Shown piece by piece: positions 15,819 to 24,985 of a DNA stretch of 37,175 bases. Location: contig MWOQ01000022.1 of NCBI GenBank assembly GCA_002026145.1, positions 1-37,175 on the forward strand. The letters are read 5' to 3'. The notes below the pieces were generated by a model. That model saw nothing but the letters and a program-made list of their open reading frames with translations. It ran no database searches and was not told where the DNA came from. The stretch's first letter is position 1. The number at the start of each line of letters is the position of its first letter. The translations under genes and the position numbers were made by a program. This DNA is from Prochlorococcus sp. HOT208_60m_813L03. GTDB taxonomy: Bacteria; Cyanobacteriota; Cyanobacteriia; PCC-6307; Cyanobiaceae.

Positions 15819-16387
15819 TATTTACTACGTTTTAAACGTTCTATAGGTTTAATAAGTAATAAAAGTGGAAAAAGCATTAAAAAATGATATCCAATCTTAC
15901 CTAATGAGTATTTCCCTAAATTATATAAAAATAAATTAAATTGACGGTAGAAAAAAATTTGTATGAAGTTGTAGGATATTCCAGTTAAATGCATAGCACC
16001 TATTGCCATAAATCCATTTTTTAAAAAGTTTCCAAAGTTTATTTTATTTCTAGCATTTAAATTATCAATAATTTTGATTAATGGATACAAACCTAATAAA
16101 TAACCAAAGTTTGGAGTGAGTAAATAACCTATTGAACCTCCTTGATGAAAGACAGGAAATATAAATAACCCCAAAAAAATATATATAGAAAATGCTCTGA
16201 AAACAACTTTTTTATGAAATATAAGTGTTAATAAAATTATGGTTGGAATTTGCCATGTGATAGGCAATTCAAAGTTATTACTAGATTTAAAGATGAAAGG
16301 TATTGGAATATAAACAGGTAACATTGATGTTATTACTAGTGATTGAAGACTCACCAGTATCTCAATTAATTTGTAAAAATTGAGCAT
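15818..16387 (-). CDS. bioY: biotin transporter BioY (S component)
   Basis: BioY is the membrane biotin-binding S component of ECF-type uptake systems. The 189 residues form about six helices with the family stretch F-P-V-F-H-Q-G-G-S-I-G-Y-L-L-T-P-N-F-G-Y-L (about 76-96) that lines the substrate site. No EcfA ATPase (BioM) or EcfT (BioN) gene is in the window. The ECF module may be elsewhere, or BioY may act alone, as has been reported for some bacteria. ATG start at 16387, 15 bases after the MacB-type permease. Coupled to lspA. Confidence 0.88.
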   Translation of the reverse strand: MLNFYKLIEILVSLQSLVITSMLPVYIPIPFIFKSSNNFELPITWQIPTIILLTLIFHKKVVFRAFSIYIFLGLFIFPVFHQGGSIGYLLTPNFGYLLGLYPLIKIIDNLNARNKINFGNFLKNGFMAIGAMHLTGISYNFIQIFFYRQFNLFLYNLGKYSLGKIGYHFLMLFPLLLLIKPIERLKRSK

Positions 16388-16402
16388 TATTATAAATTTT
16401 AT

Positions 16403-17635
16403 TTATAAACTTCTCAATGCAACAATTGGATCTAATTTAGAAGCTCTTTTTGCAGGTAAAACGCCAAAGATTAAACCTATTGATCCTGAAATGATCATGG
16501 TGGAAAAAGTAGTTGCAATTCCTACTGATGCAGGAAGTGGTGTTATCAAAGATAAAAGAAAAACTCCTGATAATCCAGTTGTTGTTCCAATTAATCCTCC
16601 AATTGTAGATAAAATCAATGCCTCAATTAAAAATTGAATTAATATATCTGACTGTTTAGCTCCTATTGCTTTTCTAAGTCCAATCTCTTCAGTCCTTTCG
16701 CTTACAGAAACAAGCATAATATTCATGATTCCTATGCCTCCAACCACTAAAGATACTGCCCCAATACCAGCCAATAAAAACGTTAATCCACTTGTTATGT
16801 TGGTTACTATATTCAATGCATCTTCTTGTGATCTAACCGCAAAGTCATCATCTCTGATTATTTTATGTCTTTGCCTTAATAAGTTAGTAATCTGAAATTT
16901 AGCAGCACTAGTTGCATTTTTATTTATCGCTTCAACACTAATGAAGCTTAAACTTACTCCATATGTAGGGTCCTTCCCTGTAATCCTATTGACCATTGTG
17001 GTTATTGGAATATAAGCATTTTTGTCTTGATTACTTCCGAATACAGCACCTTTTGGTTTTAATATTCCGATAATTTCATAAGTGTTGTCTTTAATTCTGA
17101 TTTTTTTTCCAAGTGATGAAGATTTATCTTTGAAAAATTCATCTTTAAGATCAGGACCTATTACAACGTAACTTCTTGCACTATTAACATCACTTTTTGA
17201 TAAAAATCTTCCCTTATCTACTTCAAAGCTTCTTACTTCTAGAAATTCAGGAGTAACTCCAGCAATTGATATATTAAGGCTTTTAGAATTTGATTGTACT
17301 ATTTCGTTAGCAGAGATTTGAGGAGCAACTTTTTTAACTGTTGGGACTTGATTGCTTATTGCTATTGCATCCTCTAAAACTAGGTTTTTAGGAAATGAAA
17401 TACCTCTTCTTCTTGTGTCATTATTTCCAGGAACAATGAACAAAACATTTGCACCTAAATTACTTAATTGATTTTTTGCTAATGTTTGAGCACCTCTTCC
17501 AAGTCCAACAAGTGTAATCACTGAAGCATTTCCTATAATAATTCCAAGCATTGTTAAAGAACTTCTCAATTTGTTCGAAAACAAGGTTTTTGTGGCCATG
17601 CCTAAGGCTTCTTTTATAGAGATATTTCTAGACAT
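16403..17635 (-). CDS. MacB/DevC-type ABC transporter permease
   Basis: A 410-residue permease of the FtsX/MacB superfamily. One N-terminal helix (about 22-44, preceded by S-N-K-L-R-S-S-L-T-M-L-G-I-I-I-G) leads into a large MacB periplasmic core domain (about 50-250). Three C-terminal helices follow, with the conserved loop V-S-E-R-T-E-E-I-G-L-R-K-A-I-G-A (about 311-326). Such proteins work with a separate LolD/MacB-like ATPase, and often an HlyD-type adaptor, to move lipoproteins, lipids or small molecules out of the inner membrane. No ATPase gene is adjacent. Its ATG overlaps the pyk end by 8 bases. Confidence 0.9.
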   Translation of the reverse strand: MSRNISIKEALGMATKTLFSNKLRSSLTMLGIIIGNASVITLVGLGRGAQTLAKNQLSNLGANVLFIVPGNNDTRRRGISFPKNLVLEDAIAISNQVPTVKKVAPQISANEIVQSNSKSLNISIAGVTPEFLEVRSFEVDKGRFLSKSDVNSARSYVVIGPDLKDEFFKDKSSSLGKKIRIKDNTYEIIGILKPKGAVFGSNQDKNAYIPITTMVNRITGKDPTYGVSLSFISVEAINKNATSAAKFQITNLLRQRHKIIRDDDFAVRSQEDALNIVTNITSGLTFLLAGIGAVSLVVGGIGIMNIMLVSVSERTEEIGLRKAIGAKQSDILIQFLIEALILSTIGGLIGTTTGLSGVFLLSLITPLPASVGIATTFSTMIISGSIGLIFGVLPAKRASKLDPIVALRSL

Positions 17636-19418
17636 ATTTATATTTATCTATTGCATCATCATCTTCAATTTGACCCATGTATATAACACCTTCATTTAGC
17701 TGCAGTGTAATGAGGTCGCCATTGCTTATTTGATGATTATCCATATTTTCTAAATTACAAATAGTAGAAATCTTTTTATTTTTTTTGTTAAACAAAGCAT
17801 AAACATCATTTACATTTTGATTCGTAACAATGCCCGCAATATTTTTACTCATTGGAATATTTTTCATTAATTCCTCCGGAACAAATAATATTTCTCCTGG
17901 ACAAATTAAGGACATATCTAGATTATTTTTTATTATTCTTGCTTTACCTGTAACACCGATTTCCCCTATTGAAATTCCTCTTGATACAATTTTTCTTACT
18001 AAACCGACTTTTATTAAATCTGTAGAGCCACTAATGCCAGTTAATGTTCCAGCCGTTTGAACTACTAAATCTCCTTGATTTAGGATCCCCATTTCCTGTG
18101 CAATTTGCATAGCTAAACTAAAAGTTTTTGCAGTTCTTTCATCATTTTTAACTACTATAGGAGTAACTCCCCAAACAAGTTGCAATCTTCTCGCTACACT
18201 CCTTTCAGTAGTAGTTGCCAAGATAGGTGTTGGTGGTCTAAATTTGCTTACATTTCTAGCAGTAGAACCTGATTTTGTTAAAGGGATTATTGCTCCCGCG
18301 TCAAGTTGTCTAGCTATATTACTTACTGCTGCACTAATAGCATTTGGGATCGTACTTGGTAAGTGGCTTTCAATAGCTTTAAGTGGATAATCCCTTTCAA
18401 TTCTTCTTGCTATGGTTGCCATCGTTTCTACTGCCTCTACAGGATAATCGCCAACTGCAGTTTCGTTTGAAAGCATTACTGCATCTGTTCCATCCAGAAT
18501 TGCATTTGCAACGTCACTAACTTCAGCCCTAGTTGGTCTTGGATTCGAAGCCATAGAATCAAGCATTTGAGTTGCTGTAATTATTGGGATGCCTAGTGTA
18601 TTGGCTTTTCTTATTAATTCCTTTTGTAAAAGAGGAACCTCTTCAGCAGGCATTTCTACTCCCAAATCACCTCTAGCAACCATAACCCCATCACATAAGG
18701 GTAATACAGTATCAATTTGATCAATTGCTTCAAATTTTTCGATTTTTGCCACTACTGGAGTTGATTGACCATTTTTGTTTATTAAGTCTTTTATCTCGTT
18801 TATATCGGATGGATTTCTAACGAAACTTAGGGCTATCCAATCAACTCCCTCAGCTAAACCAAATTTTAAATCCTCTTTATCTTTTTCTGTTAATGCCTTT
18901 ACTGATAACTGAACATCCGGGAAATTAACACCTTTATTATTTGAAAGAACGCCCCCTACAGTTACTAGACATTCTAAAAGATTCGCTTTTATGTCTACTT
19001 TTTCAACAATCATTTCTATTTTGCCATCATCTAATAGTATTCTTTTCCCTTCGCTAACTTCTTGAGAAAGTTTGTCGTAGGTTACATTTGCAATAGTATT
19101 TGTACATTCGACTTCATTCGATGTTAATGAAAATTTATCACCTTTTTTAATTTTTACTGGACCATCTTTAAAGCGTCCTAATCTTATTTTTGGTCCTTGA
19201 AGATCTTGTAGTATTCCAATATCTATATCTAACTTTTTTGATACTTCTCTTATGGTTTTTATTCTCTCAGCATGATCTTTATGATCTCCATGTGAGAAGT
19301 TTAATCTGAATGTTGTTACTCCAGCTTTAATTAAATCTGTAATTATCTCTTCAGATTGAGTTGCAGGGCCAATAGTGGCTACTATTTTTGTTCTTCTTTT
19401 TAAATCAATATTCGACAT
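17628..19418 (-). CDS. pyk: pyruvate kinase with C-terminal PEP-utiliser-like domain
   Basis: Pyruvate kinase transfers phosphate from phosphoenolpyruvate to ADP at the end of glycolysis. The barrel domain has T-I-G-P-A-T (about 15-20), R-L-N-F-S-H-G (38-44), the metal and catalytic region V-A-K-I-E-K and M-V-A-R-G-D-L-G-V-E. At 596 residues it is about 120 longer than the core enzyme. The extra C-terminal domain (from about 480) resembles the phosphohistidine/PEP-utiliser domain of some bacterial and cyanobacterial pyruvate kinases but lacks an obvious catalytic histidine motif. First gene of a possible minus-strand series to bioY, lspA and the GTPase. ATG at 19418. Confidence 0.96.
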   Translation of the reverse strand: MSNIDLKRRTKIVATIGPATQSEEIITDLIKAGVTTFRLNFSHGDHKDHAERIKTIREVSKKLDIDIGILQDLQGPKIRLGRFKDGPVKIKKGDKFSLTSNEVECTNTIANVTYDKLSQEVSEGKRILLDDGKIEMIVEKVDIKANLLECLVTVGGVLSNNKGVNFPDVQLSVKALTEKDKEDLKFGLAEGVDWIALSFVRNPSDINEIKDLINKNGQSTPVVAKIEKFEAIDQIDTVLPLCDGVMVARGDLGVEMPAEEVPLLQKELIRKANTLGIPIITATQMLDSMASNPRPTRAEVSDVANAILDGTDAVMLSNETAVGDYPVEAVETMATIARRIERDYPLKAIESHLPSTIPNAISAAVSNIARQLDAGAIIPLTKSGSTARNVSKFRPPTPILATTTERSVARRLQLVWGVTPIVVKNDERTAKTFSLAMQIAQEMGILNQGDLVVQTAGTLTGISGSTDLIKVGLVRKIVSRGISIGEIGVTGKARIIKNNLDMSLICPGEILFVPEELMKNIPMSKNIAGIVTNQNVNDVYALFNKKNKKISTICNLENMDNHQISNGDLITLQLNEGVIYMGQIEDDDAIDKYKYV

Positions 19419-19479
19419 ATATAGATAATATTGCTAGATATAAATAAATTTACCATACCCAAAGTTAGTTATTTAAGTC

Positions 19480-19809
19480 ATGGATTTTAAAACTTATCAG
19501 AAAAAAGCTAGAGAAACAGCACAATATCCAGATTTAGGCTCAAATAATATTTATCCAACTCTTGGTTTAGTGGGAGAGGCCGGTGAGGTGGCAGAAAAAG
19601 TAAAAAAGGTCATAAGAGATAACAATGGAATGTTTGATAACGAATCGAAATTAGGTATTAAAAAAGAGTTAGGAGATGTTTTGTGGTATTTATCAAATCT
19701 TTGTACGGAATTAAATTTTAATTTAGAGGATGTTGCATTACAAAACCTTGAAAAATTAAAATTAAGAGCTGCTAAAGGGAAGATAAGAGGATCTGGAGAT
19801 GATAGATAA
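19480..19809 (+). CDS. MazG-like nucleotide pyrophosphohydrolase
   Basis: A 109-residue single-domain member of the all-alpha NTP pyrophosphatase superfamily, which hydrolyses (d)NTPs to NMP and pyrophosphate. Metal-binding residues follow the usual E-x-x-E then E-x-x-D pattern: E33 and E36 in G-E-A-G-E-V-A-E-K, and E63 and D66 in K-K-E-L-G-D-V-L-W-Y. It is shorter than full MazG (two domains), as for phage and cyanobacterial small MazG proteins. ATG at 19480, divergent from pyk. Ends 2 bases before the convergent yggT stop. Substrate not predictable. Confidence 0.88.
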   Translation: MDFKTYQKKARETAQYPDLGSNNIYPTLGLVGEAGEVAEKVKKVIRDNNGMFDNESKLGIKKELGDVLWYLSNLCTELNFNLEDVALQNLEKLKLRAAKGKIRGSGDDR

Positions 19810-19811
19810 AT

Positions 19812-20096
19812 TCAGCTATAACCTAAGCTGGCATACTGGAGATTTGTAATTAAATTTTGAATAACATTTAAAAGTAAAAAAGCTAATAAAGATGAAATAT
19901 CAAATCCACCTATTGGAGGGATAATACCTCTAAAAATATTTAAATAAGGATCTGTGATAGAAGTTAATGCAGATAAAACACCGTTGCTCCAATCAATTCC
20001 AGGAAACCATGTTAGTAAAATTCTTATTATCAATATGAAAGAATAAATTGATAAAGTTTGGCCCAGAACTGCAAAAATCTCAGATAACATTATCAT
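19812..20096 (-). CDS. YggT family membrane protein
   Basis: A 94-residue protein with two hydrophobic segments (about 8-29 and 65-84), typical of YggT/YlmG. In cyanobacteria and chloroplasts relatives have been linked to nucleoid or thylakoid organisation, and in other bacteria to osmotic stress or division. Conserved features are I-L-L-T-W-F-P (about 26-32) and T-D-P-Y-L-N-I-F-R-G-I-I-P-P-I-G-G-F-D (about 47-65). Starts at ATG 20096, with an alternative ATG at 20090. It lies 32 bases downstream of scpB. Confidence 0.9.
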   Translation of the reverse strand: MIMLSEIFAVLGQTLSIYSFILIIRILLTWFPGIDWSNGVLSALTSITDPYLNIFRGIIPPIGGFDISSLLAFLLLNVIQNLITNLQYASLGYS

Positions 20097-20128
20097 CTCG
20101 TAATTTACTACATTCTAACATTTACTTA

Positions 20129-20590
20129 TTATTGCTGCTTATTATTACTGCTTCCTATATTTGAGAGATATTCATTACTTACAGCAAAAGTTTGAAAAAA
20201 CTTTTCTGATAATGATAACCAATATGATCTACCATCTTTTTGCTTCCGTTTGACGATAAATTTCTTTTCTAATAATTCTTTAATATGATCATAAACTCCT
20301 GAACCTCGAAGGAGTACAAGATCCGATTGCAGGATCTTTTTTTTGATAGCAATAGTAGCCAATGTCCTTAATTCGGATGTTTTCAAATCAGAAGGAAGTA
20401 AATCATCGACAAATTCATTAAGACTAGATTTCAATTCGAGAGAAAAACTGTTATTAACTGCATTTAATTCAATAGCTGAGTTGGGATTAGAGTATTTATT
20501 TTTTAGATCTTTAATTGCATCATTTATTGAGTTGATATCAGAATTAGTAATTTCTGAGAGATCCTTTTTTGTTATTGGTCTGCCTTTCAA
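20129..20590 (-). CDS. scpB: segregation and condensation protein ScpB (start uncertain)
   Basis: ScpB dimers with ScpA complete the SMC condensin complex that organises chromosomes. This 153-residue frame begins at TTG 20590, but homology-like sequence continues upstream in the same frame: K-V-E-A-V-L-Y-L just precedes K-G-R-P-I. This is the first helix of the ScpB winged-helix domain, K-I-E-A-x-L-Y plus x-G-R/E-P. The upstream frame is open to a stop at 20698-20696 and contains no ATG, GTG or TTG, so the true start may be a rare ATT, ATC or ATA. The C-terminal winged helix shows L-R-T-L-A-T-I-A (about 76-83) and L-L-R-G-S-G-V-Y-D-H-I-K-E-L (98-111). The yggT gene follows. Confidence 0.85.
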   Translation of the reverse strand: MKGRPITKKDLSEITNSDINSINDAIKDLKNKYSNPNSAIELNAVNNSFSLELKSSLNEFVDDLLPSDLKTSELRTLATIAIKKKILQSDLVLLRGSGVYDHIKELLEKKFIVKRKQKDGRSYWLSLSEKFFQTFAVSNEYLSNIGSSNNKQQ

Positions 20591-20701
20591 ATATAGAACA
20601 GCTTCAACTTTAGTAACTAGATCTATATCAGATATTGGCGTGGTATTTAGATCAGATTGATTGATTTTAATTACCGAAATCTTTCCTAATTTACCCTATA
20701 T

Positions 20702-22243
20702 TTAATCTGTTGCACCTAGGAATAATTTATATGTATCGTTTTGAGTTTCATCCCAGAATTTATAGCCTAGAATTCTTACAAATTTATTCCACTCTAGAAT
20801 TTCATTTCTATCGATTAAAACTCCAATAACTATTTTCCCTACATCAGCACCATAATTCCTATAGTGAAATACGCTTATCGACCAATCAGATTTCATATTA
20901 TTTAAAAAATTTATTAATGCTCCAGGTCTTTCAGGAAACTCAAATCTATATAAAAGCTCAACAAAGTTTCTATTATTCATTTCATTAGAATTCCTTGGTA
21001 ATCTTCCTCCTACCATATGTCTTAGATGATTTTTAGATAATTCATCATCACTTATGTCAATAAATGAGTACTCTGAATTTCTAAATATATTTAAAAGATT
21101 TTTTTTATCATTTAAGCCGTAGACTTGAACTCCTACAAAAATCTGGGCATTTTTAGAATTTGACATTCTATAGCTAAATTCAGTTAAATTTCTATTGTCA
21201 AGTAACTTACAAAAATCAATTAAACTACCAGCACGTTCAGGAATTTCAACAGCCATCATTACTTCTTTACATTCTCCAAGTTCGGCTCTTTCTGCTACAA
21301 ATCTAAGCCTCTCAAAATTCATATTTGCACCACATGCAATCGCAACCATTGTTTTATTTGAATGATTCGAATTTAAAATATCTTTTTTCATTCCTGCAAT
21401 TGATAATGCCCCTGCGGGCTCTAGTATTGATCTAGTATCCTCAAAAACATCTTTTATAGCAGCACATATTTCATCAGTATTAACCCTAATCATCTTATCT
21501 ATATATTTTCTACCAATATCAAAAGTATTTTTACCAATTTTTTTAACTGCCACTCCATCGGCAAATTGACCAACAGAGGTTAATTCCACAATTTTCTCTT
21601 CTTCCAAGGACTTTGTCATGGCGTCCGCATCTTCAGGTTCTACCCCAATGATTTTAACTTCAGGCCATATTTTTTTAACATATAAGGATATTCCTGATAT
21701 CAATCCACCACCACCTACAGCGACATAAATTGCATAAGGTTTGTTTTTAAGCTGATGTTCAAGTTCAATAGCTATAGTGCCCTGTCCTGCTATTACATCA
21801 GGATCATCAAAGGGATGAATAAAGCATAAATTTCTTTCTTGGCTAATCCTTATTGCCTCTTTGTATGTTTCATCATAATTATCCCCATATAATATGACTT
21901 TTGCTTTCAATTTTTTTACTGCATTAACTTTCACTAGAGGTGTTGTAATTGGCATTAATATGGTTGCTTGGCAATTCAACTTAAGTGCACTAAGTGCAAC
22001 TCCTTGAGCATGATTACCAGCACTAGAAGTAATTACTCCCTGAGCAAGCTGTGAATTAGTGAGCTTACTCATTTTGTTATATGCACCTCTTATTTTGAAT
22101 GAAAATACATCCTGAAGATCTTCTCTTTTTAGAAAAACTTCGTTATTAAGTGTATTACTTAAATTATGAGCTTTCTCTAGTGGTGTTTTTTTTGCAACTT
22201 CATAGACTTCAGCATGAAGTATTTTTTCAAAATAATCATTCAT
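20702..22243 (-). CDS. ilvA: threonine ammonia-lyase, biosynthetic
   Basis: IlvA deaminates threonine to 2-oxobutanoate, the first step to isoleucine, and is normally inhibited by isoleucine. The 513 residues contain a fold-type II PLP catalytic domain (about 1-320) with K50 in S-F-K-I-R-G-A and the glycine-rich phosphate loop V-G-G-G-G-L-I-S-G (about 176-184). Two ACT-like regulatory domains follow (about 335-410 and 430-510), each opening with the pattern E-x-P-E-R-A/P-G-S/A-L-I. Both are present, so feedback control is likely. ATG at 22243, divergent from dxs. Confidence 0.96.
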   Translation of the reverse strand: MNDYFEKILHAEVYEVAKKTPLEKAHNLSNTLNNEVFLKREDLQDVFSFKIRGAYNKMSKLTNSQLAQGVITSSAGNHAQGVALSALKLNCQATILMPITTPLVKVNAVKKLKAKVILYGDNYDETYKEAIRISQERNLCFIHPFDDPDVIAGQGTIAIELEHQLKNKPYAIYVAVGGGGLISGISLYVKKIWPEVKIIGVEPEDADAMTKSLEEEKIVELTSVGQFADGVAVKKIGKNTFDIGRKYIDKMIRVNTDEICAAIKDVFEDTRSILEPAGALSIAGMKKDILNSNHSNKTMVAIACGANMNFERLRFVAERAELGECKEVMMAVEIPERAGSLIDFCKLLDNRNLTEFSYRMSNSKNAQIFVGVQVYGLNDKKNLLNIFRNSEYSFIDISDDELSKNHLRHMVGGRLPRNSNEMNNRNFVELLYRFEFPERPGALINFLNNMKSDWSISVFHYRNYGADVGKIVIGVLIDRNEILEWNKFVRILGYKFWDETQNDTYKLFLGATD

Positions 22244-22314
22244 ATATATATTTTTAGCATTAATTATTAATCTAATAAAACATTACATGATCTATTTCAA
22301 AAAAAATACTCATT

Positions 22315-22343
22315 TTGCACCTCGGCGTTTTAGATTATATAGA
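22315..22343 (+). promoter_or_regulatory. candidate sigma-70 type promoter of dxs
   Basis: TTGCAC at 22315-22320 and TATAGA at 22338-22343 are separated by 17 bases, close to the -35/-10 consensus. Transcription would start about 10 bases before the dxs ATG at 22360, giving a very short leader. Found by eye only. Confidence 0.4.
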
Positions 22344-22359
22344 TACCAATTTTTGTTAA

Positions 22360-24249
22360 ATGCTTTTAAGTGAGTTAAGTCATCCAAATCAACTTCATGG
22401 CTTAACAGTTTCACAATTAGAGGAAATTGCTTGTCAAATTAGAGAAAGACATCTTCAGGTAGTATCTACTAGTGGTGGACATCTTGGTCCTGGATTAGGT
22501 GTAGTTGAGTTGACATTGGCTTTATATCAAACTCTTGATCTTGATTTTGACAAAGTTGTTTGGGATGTAGGACATCAAGGTTACCCTCATAAATTAATTA
22601 CAGGACGTTTTAGTCAATTTGATTCTCTAAGGCAACAAAATGGAGTCGCTGGATATTTAAAAAGAAGTGAAAGTAAATTTGATCATTTTGGTGCTGGACA
22701 TGCAAGTACTTCTATTTCTGCTGCTTTAGGAATGGCAATAGCAAGAGATAGAAAAGGTGAAAATTATAAATGTGTAGCTGTTATTGGAGATGGAGCACTA
22801 ACTGGGGGAATGGCATTAGAAGCTATAAATCATGCAGGTCACTTACCAAATACCCCTTTAGTTGTAGTATTGAACGATAATGACATGTCTATTTCACCTC
22901 CAGTTGGAGCCCTTTCATCTTACTTAAATAAGGTAAGAGTAAGTCCACCATTGCAATTTTTGTCTGATAGTGTTCAAGAAAGTGTAAAAAATATTCCCAT
23001 AATTGGTAAAGATATCCCAGAAGAACTCAAAAATATTAAAGGAAGCGTTAGACGACTATCCGTGCCTAAGGTTGGAGCTGTATTTGAAGAACTTGGATTT
23101 ACATATATGGGTCCAATTGATGGTCATGATATTGGTAACTTGGTTAAGACCTTTAACGCTGCTCATAAACTTAAAAGACCCGTACTTGTTCATGTTGTCA
23201 CAACAAAAGGGAAGGGTTATCCATATGCAGAAGCCGATCAGGTAGGATATCATGCACAGTCTGCATTTGATCTTACAACTGGGAAATCTATTCCATCAAA
23301 GAAACCTAAACCTGTTAGTTATAGTAAAATATTTGGTCAAACCTTATTAAAAATATGTGAGCAAGATAGCAAAGTTGTTGGTATTACAGCTGCAATGGCT
23401 ACAGGTACTGGTTTAGATATATTGCAAAAAAATATTCCTGATCAATATATCGATGTAGGAATAGCAGAACAACACGCAGTTACTCTTGCAGCAGGAATGT
23501 CTTGCGATGGTCTTAAACCTGTTGTAGCTATTTATAGTACTTTTCTTCAACGTGCTTTCGACCAATTAATTCATGATGTAGGGATACAAAATTTACCTGT
23601 CTCATTCGTACTTGATAGAGCTGGAATAGTTGGAGCTGACGGTCCTACTCACCAAGGTCAGTACGATATCAGTTATATGAGATCCATACCTAATTTTGTA
23701 TTGATGGCTCCAAAGGATGAGTCTGAATTACAAAGAATGTTAATAACTTCAATAAACTATAATGGTCCTACAGCTCTAAGAATACCTAGAGGCTCTGGAT
23801 TAGGAGTGGCTGTAATGGATGAAGGCTGGGAGCCTTTGAATATAGGCGAAGCTGAAATACTTGAAGAAGGAGAAGATATTTTAATTATTGCTTATGGTTC
23901 AATGGTCGCATCAGCAATCGAAACAGCAAAGATCTTAAAAAATATGAACATTAATGCATGCATTGTTAATGCAAGATTTGTTAAACCTCTTGATAAAAAT
24001 CTTATTATGCCTTTAGCAAGTAGGATTCAAAAAGTTGTAACCATGGAAGAAGGAACCTTAATAGGTGGATTTGGTTCCGCAATAGTTGAATTATTTAACG
24101 ATAATGAAATAAACATTCCTGTATACAGAATAGGTATACCAGATGTTTTAGTTGATCATGCTTCACCTGATCAGAGTAAAGAAAAACTAGGGCTTATGCC
24201 TGATCAGATGGCAGATAAAATTGTTAAGAAATATAGGTTAGTTAATTAA
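22360..24249 (+). CDS. dxs: 1-deoxy-D-xylulose-5-phosphate synthase
   Basis: Dxs condenses pyruvate and glyceraldehyde 3-phosphate with thiamine diphosphate, the first committed step of the MEP isoprenoid pathway that feeds carotenoids, phytol and quinones. The 629 residues are full length. Key features are the N-terminal [11 protein letters not shown] (about 37-47) with the catalytic-region histidine, the thiamine/metal motif G-D-G-A-L-T-G-G (143-150), and [12 protein letters not shown] in the pyrimidine domain. The C-terminal domain has [17 protein letters not shown] start at 22360. Convergent with psaK. Confidence 0.98.
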   Translation: MLLSELSHPNQLHGLTVSQLEEIACQIRERHLQVVSTSGGHLGPGLGVVELTLALYQTLDLDFDKVVWDVGHQGYPHKLITGRFSQFDSLRQQNGVAGYLKRSESKFDHFGAGHASTSISAALGMAIARDRKGENYKCVAVIGDGALTGGMALEAINHAGHLPNTPLVVVLNDNDMSISPPVGALSSYLNKVRVSPPLQFLSDSVQESVKNIPIIGKDIPEELKNIKGSVRRLSVPKVGAVFEELGFTYMGPIDGHDIGNLVKTFNAAHKLKRPVLVHVVTTKGKGYPYAEADQVGYHAQSAFDLTTGKSIPSKKPKPVSYSKIFGQTLLKICEQDSKVVGITAAMATGTGLDILQKNIPDQYIDVGIAEQHAVTLAAGMSCDGLKPVVAIYSTFLQRAFDQLIHDVGIQNLPVSFVLDRAGIVGADGPTHQGQYDISYMRSIPNFVLMAPKDESELQRMLITSINYNGPTALRIPRGSGLGVAVMDEGWEPLNIGEAEILEEGEDILIIAYGSMVASAIETAKILKNMNINACIVNARFVKPLDKNLIMPLASRIQKVVTMEEGTLIGGFGSAIVELFNDNEINIPVYRIGIPDVLVDHASPDQSKEKLGLMPDQMADKIVKKYRLVN

Positions 24250-24270
24250 AAATTTAAAAAATAAAAATTT

Positions 24271-24315
24271 AATAAATAAATTTTTAATAAATAAATTTTT
24301 AATAAATAAATATTT
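24271..24315. repeat. three tandem 15-bp A/T repeats between dxs and psaK
   Basis: The 15-base unit AATAAATAAATTTTT occurs at 24271-24285 and 24286-24300, and with one change at 24301-24315. It consists only of A and T and fills most of the convergent gap, running just into the psaK stop codon. The final copy forms the palindrome ATAAATATTTAT (24306-24317). It could act as a weak two-way terminator or reflect replication slippage. Confidence 0.6.
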
Positions 24316-24574
24316 ATAAAACACCTCGTGAGGCTAATCCTAGGATTGCCCCAATTCCGAAAATATGACCTAAACAATTAGCCCCTACAACTGATGCGTG
24401 ACTTAAACCACCATAGAATTTTGAATTAGGTATTTCAAAACCTTCATTAGGTTTTCTTATTGTTGCTCTAGCAATTGCATAAGCAAAAACATTACATGCA
24501 ATCATTACGACGGCACACTTTGGAGACCAAGAAAAAGTTGCTGGATCTGCAGCTGCAAATAATGTAGTAAACAT
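24314..24574 (-). CDS. psaK: photosystem I subunit PsaK
   Basis: PsaK is a two-helix membrane subunit at the edge of photosystem I, near PsaA. The 86 residues include a short lead and two hydrophobic spans (about 18-37 and 61-82). Between them is the polar loop with A-R-A-T-I-R-K-P-N-E-G (about 35-45) and F-Y-G-G-L-S-H-A-S-V-V-G-A-N-C-L-G-H-I, the family signature. ATG at 24574. Its end is convergent with dxs across the AT repeat. Confidence 0.95.
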   Translation of the reverse strand: MFTTLFAAADPATFSWSPKCAVVMIACNVFAYAIARATIRKPNEGFEIPNSKFYGGLSHASVVGANCLGHIFGIGAILGLASRGVL

Positions 24575-24640
24575 AAAAAATCGTTATTTAAATATATTCT
24601 CTAATACTTTTGCCTAAAAAACACAAAATTGTAAAAGGTC

Positions 24641-24985
24641 TTAAGAGTTGTTTACTTCTAAGCTATTTAACAGCTTTATAAATCCAAACAAAATAACAAA
24701 ATCACTTAGAGTTAGGAAGAATTCTGCAAAGCCATGCAGAAAGTCAACTTCAACAAGAGTTTTATCATAGTAATTTAAAGTGAAGATAGATATCAATATA
24801 GTTATAAATACGAATAAAACAGTTAAGGAAAATCCTATTTTTACAAAATAATTAACAGATTTGATTTTATATAAGTAAAACAAAAATATTGCATATGGAA
24901 TTATTGATGCTGCGAAAAATAACGTGTTATCAATCGAACCTAATTTTTCTATAAATTTAAAAAATAAATCATTCATAAGTCTCAT
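24641..24985 (-). CDS. DUF3593 membrane protein
   Basis: A 114-residue protein with three hydrophobic stretches (about 20-40, 45-68 and 85-106). A short loop in the second half contains Y-D-K-T-L-V-E-V-D-F-L-H-G-F-A-E-F. This pattern fits the cyanobacterial/plastid DUF3593 family. The start is ATG at 24985, with an alternative at 24976; either way it overlaps the end of the DUF2499 gene (by 17 or 8 bases), so the two are translationally coupled. Function unknown. It may form a complex with DUF2499, an inference from coupling. Confidence 0.75.
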   Translation of the reverse strand: MRLMNDLFFKFIEKLGSIDNTLFFAASIIPYAIFLFYLYKIKSVNYFVKIGFSLTVLFVFITILISIFTLNYYDKTLVEVDFLHGFAEFFLTLSDFVILFGFIKLLNSLEVNNS

